NCBI RefSeq assembly: GCF_963675165.1
Contig: NC_087392.1
Location: 2,433,001-2,497,000 of the forward strand
Reading direction: 5' to 3'
Length of the DNA: 64,000 bases
Source of the DNA: Halichondria panicea
Taxonomy: Eukaryota; Porifera; Demospongiae; Suberitida; Halichondriidae
The notes under the pieces were generated by a model. That model made no database searches. It was given only the letters and a program-made list of their open reading frames with translations, and was not told where the DNA came from. Numbering within the stretch: position 1 is the first letter of the stretch; each line of letters begins with the position of its first letter. Shown here piece by piece: positions 31,771-41,876 of this stretch. The translations under genes and the position numbers were made by a program.

Positions 31771-34629
31771 ATGTCGGGTGCACTTATGCAAGCAGCTCGT
31801 ACGTGCAGCTTCTGTCTGCACAGCTACCCAAGACAAGTATTGTATCATCCGAAACTAAGTGTGCTATCTGTCTCAAGAACAGGCGCAAAACTCATAGAAC
31901 ATCGCTTGTCGTGTATTAAGAGGAATGTATCGAGCACAGTAAAGCGTGCACCTTTGTCATCCTATGCTTCAAAGGCGAAGTTTTGGATCAGAGACAATCG
32001 CAAAACTAGTTTATTGCTGGTTGGATGTGGACTCCTCGGAAGCTATCTATCAATATTAAAGGCTCGACATTCTCAATGTCTCTCTCCTGCTATACCTGTG
32101 GTAAAATACCCTCAAATCACTAGTCCCATAGAACACTCAGAAATATTTACTAAAGAACTCTCTATTCAACAAAAGCTCAAACTCTCACTTCGTTTCATTT
32201 TCCTCTGCCTCGTCTTCTCTCCAATGCTCATCCTCCACACAGCTTCCTATCTCACAGGGAGCACTTTTCTCGAGAAGGTAGAAGTCCGATACCTTATTTT
32301 TGTGCTCCAGACTGCTGGTCCTGCCTTCATCAAACTTGGTCAGTGGGCAAGCACTAGGAGAGACCTCTTTAGTGAGAATTTCTGTCAGACCCTCTCATCT
32401 CTACACACTCATTGCATTCCCCACACCTGGGCAGAAACGCAAGAGTCCTTGGTGCAGAGTTTTGGCGAGGGCTGGAATCAACACCTTCTGATTCAGGACC
32501 ACGATCCGATTGGCTGCGGCTGTGTTGCACAAGTCTATCAGGGATATTTGAAACGCTCACAAGAAGAAATTGAGAGTGGCAGTTATCCCTCTGGAGAAGG
32601 TGTGCCCATTGCTGTCAAGGTGATGCACGCAGGTATGGTTGAGGCTATGGACCTAGACATTAATTTGATGATGGGTGTCGCCTCCTGGGTGGACTACCTC
32701 TATCCTGACGTGCACTGGATTGCTCTAAAAGAGTGCGTGGACGAGTTTTCCATGACTATGCAAAAACAGGTAATAATTATACTCGTTAGCACACGTACAC
32801 CATTATTATGATCATTATTAGCCATTGATTTTTAATTCTTGACGGTGATAACATTATATTTCTATCATCGCAGCTTGATATGGAGATGGAGGCTCACAAC
32901 CTATCCAAGTTCAATGTACTGATGACAGGATACGATAGTGTCAAGTTTCCTACGCCCCTCTATCCGTTTGTCACTAAGACTGTCCTTGTCGAGAGCTACG
33001 AGGTAATTTGGTATTTTAAGCTACATGTACATATTTTACTTTGTCTGGATTAAATGATGTGGATTTGTATCATCTGAAAAGCATTCGTCCAATTCATGTT
33101 AATTCCCATGAATATAATTCATTATCATTCACTTTCACTACCGTATAGCGGGTAATTTTCGTGGGGTAAAATATTCGTTATTTTCGTGGGCAGGCTGACC
33201 TCCACGAAATTTTATCGTAGGCGTGGCTTATCTGAACGTAGGAATGCCGTGCAGCCACGAGACGAAATGAAACTTTTACTCACGAAAACTACCATTTCTC
33301 GAGTTGAACAAATGTTTTACCCCACGAAACTTACCCGCTATACGGTATAATTATTGCAGCGAGGTGATCACATATCAGCGTATCTCAGTGAGCCAGGTGG
33401 TCACCTTCAGAAGAGATTGGCCAAAATTGGTATTGATGTTTTGCTGGATATGGTATGTTGTAGCTATATCCTCCGCCTACTTCATTATCGCTACCAACCT
33501 CTGCTTGTACTAGCTGCAAACATTCGGCCTGAGAGCAAAACACCTGTGCTTTCACTTTTTCTGAACTCATTTCCCATTTGAATACCCTGATTTGGTTAAT
33601 TACCAAAAAAGCACATACTCACCATCCATATATCACACACTCCACCCCCACAGATGTTTATCCATAACTTTGTCCACGGAGACCTTCATCCCGGCAACAT
33701 CCTCGTCCAAGACCCCTCCTCACACCCTAAACTAGTGTTCATTGACTGTGGAATAGCCACCAGCCTTGGATCCGTGGACTTTGAGAACTTCTACAAATTG
33801 TTCAAGGCAATAGTGACAGGTCACGGGGAGACAGTGGCAGACCTGATGCTAAACGGGCAGACGTGTCATACCCTCAGCGAGTACAGACGGGACATGGCCG
33901 AGCTAGTTGATGAGCATTTGCAGAGCCATCTTAAACTGACAGAGGTACAATAAATGTGACGCTCGTGTAGGTCATTGATTAATAGTACTAATTTGTATGT
34001 ATATAGATTCAAGTGGGTACATTGTTCTCGAGGCTTTTCAATATTCTCATCGATCATAAGGTTAGTTAAAATTCTGTCAAGGTGTTTACTGCATACGGTA
34101 TAATCTGGTTAATAAGTGCACATCAAGTAATAGGCGCATACTGGTTAGCAGACCAAGAGCCTTGATAGAAGGCGCATGGTTTTCTGCATTAAGTCTCTTT
34201 CACTACTGGTAGTTGTGTTATACTGCTGTCAGATATGACTATAGACCTCTTGCAGACAAACGATCGAGCTAGCTAATGGAGATATGCTTCATTGAAACGT
34301 CATGGGCGTGGTTAAAATAAAATCTCTATAAGCGCATAGAGGCTTGCTCTTTTCCCTATAGGCGCATGCGCTTACTAACCAGATTGTACGGTATGCTGTG
34401 TTAGCTCTTGTATGACGAATTGTGCTGTTAATTGTAGGTACGGATTTCCCCTAACTACACTTCCGTGATGGCGGGTCTGATGGTGATTGAGGGAGTGGCT
34501 CGATCCCTCGACCCTGGTATAGACATTCTGGACAATGCCAAACTCTGTATCCTACAGAGGGCAACGCTAGTCTTTCAAGATAAACTCAAACAAACTTCTA
34601 GGAATGTTTGTGACAAGTTTTTCTCTTAG
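31771..34629 (+). CDS. ADCK2: aarF/ABC1-type atypical kinase, ADCK2-like
   Basis: UbiB/COQ8-superfamily mitochondrial protein kinase-like protein linked to coenzyme Q and lipid metabolism. Exons 31771-32769, 32874-33002, 33360-33452, 33654-33944, 34007-34060, 34438-34629; 585 aa (human ADCK2 626). A Ser/Arg-rich N-terminus suits mitochondrial import; a hydrophobic segment (LLLVGCGLLGSYLS) is near residue 80. Family motifs: KxGQ in FIKLGQWASTRRDLF (about 186), the atypical nucleotide loop IGCGCVAQVYQG (about 246), VPIAVKVMH (Lys), catalytic VHGDLHPGNIL (about 414) and FIDCGIA in place of DFG. The ATG follows an in-frame TAG. Exon 3's acceptor is 12 bp from a MITE end. Confidence 0.92.
33139..33347. 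mobile_element. MITE-like element, TACCGTATAGCGGGTAATTT ends
   Basis: TACCGTATAGCGGGTAATTT then TCGTGGGGTAAAATATTCG at the left. At the right, CGAACAAATGTTTTACCCCA-like sequence (written here on the plus strand as AACAAATGTTTTACCCCACG) is followed by AAACTTACCCGCTATACGGTA. It fills most of ADCK2 intron 2 and stops 12 bp before exon 3, so the acceptor's branch-point zone is probably element-derived. Confidence 0.85.
34091..34396. mobile_element. MITE-like element, GCATAC(C/G)GTA ends
   Basis: GCATACGGTATAATCTGGTT then AATAAG faces CTTACTAACCAGATTGTACG then GTATGC. This gives about 26 bp of terminal inverted repeat with few mismatches. Internal GGCGCAT motifs are repeated. It lies in ADCK2 intron 5, ending about 41 bp before exon 6. 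Confidence 0.8.
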
Positions 34630-34863
34630 TTCAATGTATGCTGTTTATACAGCAACTTCTATTTATGGACTTCTATTTATTTCTCAATAATCCACTCTGA
34701 TTATGAAGGTTGGCATAATGAATTAAAAAATTTGTATTTGCTACAACAAAACATAATGAAAATGTGAGGTGCTTAACAATAGTAACACAAACACATACGT
34801 AACACATACTAGCAAAGAGATATACATACACACATCAACACATCACTTTTCTCCGTCTCCTTT

Positions 34864-36443
34864 TTAGAAAGACACTCCCACATACACAGAGACACTCAAT
34901 ACCTGCAAAAGATAGGTTTTTTTATGATGACGATTGGTCGATTGCTCATGTGACTTACAATGAGCGCAACAATTATCACGCACACCACAACAATTATTTT
35001 CCAGTTTCTCCTAAGACACTGACAGCATCTCTCCCTACTTCTGGGGCTGATTAATGCCTGCATGTTGTGTGTGTGGGGAGGGGGGGGGGTACGTGTGAAT
35101 GATGAGTGGGTTTGTTTCAACGGGGTGAATGTACATACTGACTAGCTGGCAGCCTACCTCAAAACTCTTCACACTAATACTGTCAGATCGTAATAGCTCT
35201 AGCTGTTCCAACTGCCCATCTTCAAGTAAATCTACAAAAGTGACGTGTACAAGTGATTTGGAATCAAACAATTGTACATTACCGTACCTAAATCTCTCAT
35301 TCCAATGTTCTCAAGCACAATCTCATTGTCGGCTGGTTGTTGGAGATTAAATGCTGTCTCCTCAGTGTGAAGTTTCTGTGTGGCGTTACGGTTATTACAC
35401 TATGCCATAATTTATAGTAGGCGAACTGAAATAGTGTAACACGTATTATTAGTAGTACCAGGAGCACATTGTTAAATGTATGTAGGTATTGTTTGATTCT
35501 TTGACTGAATGATTTCAATATCAAAAATCTCCCAAGCTGTATTAGCCTAAGCTACTGTATCAGCTTACTGTATCAGCCTACTGTGCATGGATTCATAATT
35601 ATGGATCACAGAGTGTGTGTAGCAGAAAGGGTCAATGATGCTGCTATAATAATACAGACGATATTCATACCATTTGTTGAGACAGTTCTCTAGCAAATTC
35701 AGTGTTCATTGCAAATGGAAGTGCATTCTGTATTGTATCAGAATAAGCCTCTAGAAACCTGCAAGAAAAGTTAGTGATGATTAAAGTAGTGATAACATTT
35801 ATAAGCACATGTAAGTACGTGGAATAGCAGCTGTACCTCTCCTTGACGATGTTCAAGAACAAGAATGCCTTGGAGCGCTCAAACTCCTACATGAGGAACA
35901 CCTACAATAAGCTAAGCACACAAGCCTCAAACACACACACCACCAAAAACGCTAAGCTGACAAGGTATTGAACAATCTGATTACATAATTAGTCGGGCAA
36001 TTATGGGTCATTATGAAATTGAAAGGCAGGAGAGAAGTGAAGCATGCTACCATTAGTTGTGGACAAACACTTTAGTACACTTACATCGTCAGTGATACAC
36101 ATGTAAACAACTCCTCCCTCAGAGACATAATGATACATATAGCTGTATCCAGAAAAAACAAAATACTGTGTTAATTAATTGAGCTGTATATATAGTAATG
36201 ATGGACTTACTCTCCAGAGGCATATGTCATCATGCTGTCCTGATCTGAGCGTATGGTCTTCAGCACCTGCTGCGCCACCTCACTAAAGTTCCCATGGCAA
36301 CAGGCATAATGGGTCAATACAGTTGTGCCCCTGGCAATCACGGCATAGATTATCCCAAGGGTGTAAGAGGCAATGAAAATCCCATCAGCATTGATTGGGG
36401 TGGAGTTACTGGAACGAAGAGTCACACGATTCTCTTGAGACAT
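34864..36443 (-). CDS. Longin-domain R-SNARE-like protein, VAMP7-like
   Basis: Vesicle SNARE of late endosome/lysosome and secretory traffic by family. Exons 36443-36211, 36142-36085, 35886-35837, 35758-35671, 35375-35288, 35231-35158, 35057-34959, 34902-34864; 242 aa. The longin domain starts at GIIYAVIARGTTVLTHYACC (human AVVARGTTIL), with GNFSEVAQQVLKTI, YHYVSEGGVVYMCITDDEFE, RSKAFLFLNIVKERF and ALPFAMNTEF. It is preceded by about 27 extra residues. Then a SNARE-like helix (LENIGMRDLDLLEDGQLEQL), a CCQC cluster, a basic RRNWK and a TM helix IIVVVCVIIVALIV. Aligned with VAMP7, the zero-layer Arg seems absent: LLEDGQLEQLELL against LVAQRGERLELL. It is therefore VAMP7-like but divergent, and I withhold the exact symbol. 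Confidence 0.85.
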
Positions 36444-36729
36444 CTCTTCAACAGATCTGAACAAGGTATGCACTTTGACTTTTGTAGTAAGAGGTCACAG
36501 TATTCAATTACGTGACATTCTGCAATTACATACAAATCATGCACGTACCTACAACTAGCTCAGTTTTATACACAATATGGATTCGAGGGGAACTCACAGA
36601 ATCAGTAGTAGACATAATTTCTTGGATCAATCGAAGAACAGTGGTTAAGGTTTGTGTACTGTATAATTATTAAATGTTTGTTTGCTTCTCCTTGTCTGTT
36701 TGCCAATTCAGCACAATGTCAAATGAAAA
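36444..36729. promoter_or_regulatory. Divergent spacer VAMP7-like / POLR1D
   Basis: 286 bp between start codons. A possible noncoding or short first exon for the SNARE gene (MSTTDS then a GT donor near 36,590) was seen, but it does not join in frame. No other motif stands out. Confidence 0.4.
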
Positions 36730-37545
36730 ATGACGTCACAGGTGAGTTTAACCCCTTCTTCACGGAGCTAGCTTGCATCAATCAAATCTCAAGGTCTGCA
36801 TGCATCTCAGTTTCCCATGGCTGAAGACAGAGAAAGATGTTTGGAGATTGTGAGACAGTGATCACAATTCCCCCAACTTGGTTTAACTATTATTGCTTTC
36901 TCACCAGGTTCCATTAGATGACCCAGATGACACCACATGTATGACCTTTGTACTCAAGCAAGAAGACCACACCCTTGGGAATGCCCTCAGATACATGATT
37001 ATGAAGAAGTAGGTACAATAATTATAAGCACCATGCACCTAATCTTTCTTCCGCTGTCCAGCCCAGACGTGACATTCTGTGGATACAGTGTACCTCATCC
37101 TTCGGAACCCAAAATAAACTTGAGAGTGCAAACAAACGGTATGCACATAATGGGATAGTGTGTATGGAACAACACTTATCTTGTGTATCATAACACACAC
37201 ATCCACCAGGTGTAGCAGCCACAGACGCATTGAGAAAAGGTCTGGAAGATCTTCAGGAATTGTGTGCCCATGTCCAGCATAATTTTGAGGTACATTTAAG
37301 TGTGGCCCGCCTTACACGCACATGCACATACACGTACGTTATATATAGAAGCCCAGTTATTGATTAAGGGTCTACGCTTGATCTCAATGTTTTGAAATAG
37401 AAGCCCTGGCAACAATTCGACCATACACCATAATTATAATTATGTCAAGTGGTTGTTGATCGATACTTACATTGATTTATTACAGCAAAAAGTGGCAAGT
37501 TTCTCAGAGCAAGACAATTCTATGTCCTCACAAACTGAACCATGA
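36730..37545 (+). CDS. POLR1D: RNA polymerase I/III subunit AC19
   Basis: Small assembly subunit shared by Pol I and Pol III, pairing with POLR1C (bacterial alpha-like fold). Exons 36730-36741, 36908-37008, 37062-37138, 37210-37289, 37486-37545; 109 aa (human isoform about 133, shorter N-terminus here). The signature [20 protein letters not shown] then [20 protein letters not shown] and LRVQTNG matches the family closely. The first exon codes only MTSQ. An upstream ATG (36,7xx) meets TGA after five codons, so 36730 is preferred. AATAAA is at 37566. The stop is 99 bp from the convergent GAB-like A stop. Confidence 0.94.
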
Positions 37546-37565
37546 TTACACTGTCTCAATAGTTG

Positions 37566-37571
37566 AATAAA
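37566..37571 (+). terminator. Poly(A) signal AATAAA for POLR1D
   Basis: Canonical hexamer 21 bp after the stop codon, inside the 99-bp gap before the convergent GAB-like A stop codon. The mature 3' end must therefore run into the neighbour's 3' region. Confidence 0.6.
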
Positions 37572-37644
37572 TTATGTGTGTGCGGTATTATTTTATACAA
37601 AAAGCAACAAAATAATTATTAATGATTAAAAAGACACAAATTTG

Positions 37645-40600
37645 CTACCTTGGAGGCAACATTGGTTTTGGCTTGAGTGCTACTACAGGTCTCTGGCTAG
37701 AGCTACTGGCACCTCCATGTCTACTCAGAGAGGGATTATTGTTCTGCAAACAAGCGGCCAGTTCACTGTTCTGAATTTTGCTCAGGACTGCAGGTTTCGC
37801 TTTAGGGGTAGGTGGTGGTGGCTTCCTTGCTGTCTCCGGACCATTAGGTGCTCCATAATTAAAATTTCTGATTTCTGATGGCTTCCTTGCTGTCTCTGGA
37901 CCATTCGGTGCTCCATGATTAAAATTTCTGATTTCTGATGGCTTTCTTGCTGTTTCAGGGCCACTAGGAAATATCCTCTTTGGTTCCGGATTGTACATGT
38001 TTGAGACAGGTGGATCAGGTAGTGTTTTTCTCATTCCCGAATTTTTGACTGGTTGGGTACGTGGAATTTCTGAAGGTTTAGGTTTACTGTTCAAAAATGA
38101 TGGCTCTGGAAGTTTTTTTCTTACGCTTGGACTTACAGGAGAGGTAGGCTTTCTCTTTAATACAGCATCAATGTCTCTTCTAACATCAGGAGCAGACTGC
38201 TTTTTCACAGCCGTTTCGGTACCATTTAGATGTGGTTCTTGCCATTTCTTCCTCATCCCCCCCGGACTGACTGGTGGTCCAGGGAGCTTCTTTCTAGAAT
38301 TTTGAGGAGAATCAATACTCAATAGGTTATCGAGCGAAGAGCTATTAACTTTTGGTCTATTTGCGACGGGGGGTGGTGAAGTGGCCTTTGGTTTGTGGCT
38401 CATGTTGTTGGGCTTTCGTAAGGGTATAGGTTTAGGAGAAATTTCTCTTTTTGCACTCTTTGGAATAGGTACTGGTGGTCTGCTAGAAACATTTTCCATT
38501 GAAATTTCCCTTTTTGTACTCTTTGGAATAGGTACTGGTGGTCTGCTAGAAACATCTTCCGTTGCTATTTCCGACCTTTTCCAGCTTGGTTGTACATGTG
38601 TAATGTTTTGCTTTGGCTGTTTAGGCACAGGTGAGGACTGTTTGTGGATGTCACTCTTTTTATTAAAACTAACATCTTCGAAAAGATCATCGTTTTTGGT
38701 TTCATGATAGCCTAAGGCAATCTTGGGTGGTGGCAATGGGAGTCGTGTTCCCCCTGCAGGTACGGATATTCCTCGCTGAGGGGTGTGAGAAGGAAGAGAA
38801 TTAGTCTTATTCTCACTATGTGGTCTGCTTAAAGGCGGTCGAGTAGACTCTGGCCCTCTGATAGGTGGTACAGGGGGTACTTCGTCATCGTCTGCATAGT
38901 TCATAGGGGATTTTGATCGTGGTGGTAGTGGAATAGGGTTGTTCACAATATGTGGGTAGGATCTCGGTTTATTCGGTGTTGTTGTTGTTTGATGTAAGGA
39001 CCGACCAGAGGCCTGGGGGTGACGTCTTGGCACAGGTGGGGCTGACTCATCGTCCGAAGATAACAAAGGGGGGGCAGTGTTTGTTTGAGATGGAGGAGGA
39101 AGTGGCACAGGTAACCGATCAACATGTCTGGGTGGTAGTGGAAGAGGAAGACTCTTTTCTCTGCTGGAATGGTTGTAGTCCAAATATGCCTGGGGTGAGT
39201 TTGGGTCACAATCCACATAACTGTCAGTGTCACTCTCAAGACTCTCCTCTTCACTCATCAATCGCTCCCTAGCTGCTGATTTGGACAGTTCTCTGTTATG
39301 TACTGGAGACCGTGGAGGGTATTCAATGTCTTCATATGGGCCTTGCTCATCTTCACTCCAGCTCCTCGACACCTGTCTTCTCTGTTTCAACTTTGATCCT
39401 AAATCTGATTTGAAATTGACAGCAAAAGGCATAGCAGGAGGGGTGTTGGCCCTATTCTTAACAGGAGGTGGTGGTGGTTGGAGCTTTTTAGTCCTGGTCA
39501 ATAAAGGAGATAGCCTTGAAGATATATTGTTCATGGGGGGCCTTAAATTCGGCGATTCATCTCTGAGTGACCTGTCAGGAAGTGGGGGAGGGGGTCCACT
39601 GGGGAAGTCAAATTGTGTCTCGTCAAATGACGAAATTACTTCACTTTCTAGTATCTTTGTAAATCTCTTTGATTGCCTGTTAGGAGGTAGTGGAGGAGGA
39701 ACACTATTGGCAGGGTTTTTCCAAACAGGAGGAGGCTGCAAGTTGAGCTTCTGGAGCACTGTGTCAGAGATAATACTATCGTATACATCATCAACCTGCT
39801 CAGCAAATGAATACTGGTCTGGCAAATGAACCAAGTTTGGATCTTCATAGAGGGAAGTCCCATCATACCCCCGAGATGGGGATGACTTGGGTGGAGGAAG
39901 AGGTGGGCGGAGCTTTGGCTTGTTCATTAGAGAGGGTTGTGTAGTGTGATCAGGAAATTGTGAGTTAGAGGATATGGGTAAGTGAGGAGGAGACACAGTG
40001 TCTAGAGATCGGGAAGACACTTCGAAATAGTTGTCTTCCTCCACTTCACAGTCAACTGTAATGGGATGTAATACACAATAATGAGAATATAATTATAGTC
40101 AATCATGCATGGTAATTATCCACTTAAGCAATGACAAAAACATTTTGAGTGTATACTGAAATCCGAAAAGCACACACAAAATCGGCATTAACATATACCG
40201 TATAGCGCGAAATTTTCGAGGGGCTTAATTTTCGTGGATTTCGTGGGTTAGCAATCCTACACGAAAATTAATTCCACGAAAATCGTTCTTTACCTGCTAT
40301 AACGTGCAAGATTTAAAGGCGTGGCTTCCGGTAAGCAGTCATTCCGCGAACATTGTGCAACGAAATGGCTTTTAGAGGCCAATCCACGAAATATAAGTGC
40401 CTCGAAAATTTCGCGCTATACGGTATCAGCTAACTGCTAACTGTAAAATGGCATCTATCTAAACAAACAAGCATACCTGCTGAGAAGCCACATACATCAG
40501 CCAGCACAGCAACCCATTCGTCCATTGTGTCCTGACTCTCACAGTCAAAAAAATAGTCTCTGTTTTTGCCCTTGACAATAATAGCTATTTTGATGATGAA

Positions 40601-41668
40601 TGTACGGCCACTGATCGGGAAAGGTGCCACCATGTCGTCGCATCCGTTTAGGTCTATTGTCTTGAGGTAATCCTGAGGTTTCTTTTCACTGGAGCTGTAG
40701 TACTCCATGTACCCACTAGACCATACGACAAAGTACCGTTTGTGCCAGTTCTGTGTGTGCGTATGGGGGTAGCAAATAGAATTATATATGGGGGTGGTTG
40801 GTACTATACTGTATACATAGAAGCATTCTTACGCAGATACTAACAACGTATGTAAACAATGAAAAGTACACTTCAAATAATTATAAATTGGCAACACAAA
40901 CCATAAACACTGACAAGACTTTATAAAGTCATCCATAATAAAAGGCCCTTCAAATAAATGTACACAAATCTCTTGCTGTACATGGCTGAAATGACAAGTC
41001 TAAGCACAGAGTGAGAACGTAGCATAAATACTGCTTCAATGCATCTACTTCCTCGAGCGTCTCTAGTAAACTGGGATGATGGTAAGGGTAGCTGAGAAAC
41101 CAACAATAGAAAACATCCTTAGTAATTGAGAGGAGTAAAAACATACTATTGATGAGGTTTTAGTTAATGGCATAACAGTTATCTTTCAAATAAAAATTAA
41201 CAATGCGACAACTGTATACTTACGTAGACACACCTGGTGGGCAATTTTACGAGGGTATCTTCCTAAACAGTATAATAATCCATTTAGGTGACACTCTATA
41301 AAAATTAATATCCACTGCTAGAACAACAGTTTGTTATGGGATTTATATACCAGTTCCTAGTCATAATAATTATATAATCTATCTTTTTATAATGTTCCAG
41401 TTACAGCAGTTCTATAGCTGCGCTTGATTAAACGCATACCAGTGTAGTCACATATAAAATCAGATGTACAGATTGACAGATAAGTACTTTCTCTTGGATG
41501 AATGAAGTGCAAATTAGGTGTAGCTAGCTAGCTAGATCAGTAAACCAAACTGTGTCTAGATCTACCCCACAGCACTGAGCCAACTTCACTCACAGCCATC
41601 AGCTTGTCCTGGGGAGGTGACTTGATTAGAAAGCCTTCTTTCACAACAGTGTTGCTTTTGTCAGCCAT
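37645..41668 (-). CDS. GAB/DOS-like docking protein A: PH domain plus long proline-rich tail (919 aa)
   Basis: Exons 41668-41594, 40750-40477 and 40055-37645 join in phase. The PH domain (about residues 8-115) begins VVKEGFLIKSPP, continues WHKRYFVVWSSGYMEYYSSS and ends MDEWVAVLADVCGF. This is the same closing WxxxxxxxCGF found in GAB adaptors. The remaining 800 residues are low-complexity and rich in SH3 ligands (PPVPPIRG, RPPVPIPKS, KPPPPTPKAK, PPLPPNRQSKR) with tyrosines in acidic context (LYEDPN, YEDIEYPP, SYVDCD). Two internal repeats occur: SRPPVPIPKS(T/A)KREIS twice, and GPETARKPSEIRNFN in tandem. Likely a membrane-recruited scaffold downstream of tyrosine kinases. Orthology to GAB rather than another PH adaptor is inferred from the PH end and its head-to-head paralogue. 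Confidence 0.85.
40196..40425. mobile_element. MITE-like element, TACCGTATAGCGCGAAATTT ends
   Basis: TACCGTATAGCGCGAAATTT then TCGAGGGGC at the left and GCCTCGAAAATTTCGCGCTA then TACGGTA at the right are an in-register terminal inverted repeat of about 27 bp. Inner CACGAAA repeats resemble the GGGTAATTTTC family but differ in the arms. It is in intron 2 of GAB-like A. Confidence 0.85.
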
Positions 41669-41876
41669 CTTAGAAAGCAGACAATCACCTGCCAAAGATC
41701 AACATCTGCCTAGTGCTAGGGAGAGACCACCACGCCCCCAATTTCCGTAAGTTAGGGTTTTTCCCAAAGTCACAAAAGTATACGGAAAATATCCACAACA
41801 AAGCGCTTGTTTTGGCCTTTGCATGTAATACGTGTGTACGTGTACAGGTCATCAGAATTTACAGCAGCAGCAAAAG
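41669..41876. promoter_or_regulatory. Shared 208-bp spacer between the two GAB-like genes
   Basis: Head-to-head start codons of two paralogous PH adaptors are only 208 bp apart, so both promoters must lie here. It is GC-neutral, with no TATA at a proper distance from either ATG. Coordinate regulation is a plausible inference. Confidence 0.55.

Noticed and set aside
36580-36620. Possible first exon MSTTDS of the VAMP7-like gene
   Set aside because: Joining its donor to the next acceptor gives an immediate stop; it may be noncoding.
37991-39829. Several plus-strand frames of 100-200 codons opposite GAB-like A
   Set aside because: Gly/Leu-rich shadows of the proline-rich antisense coding exon; no independent features.
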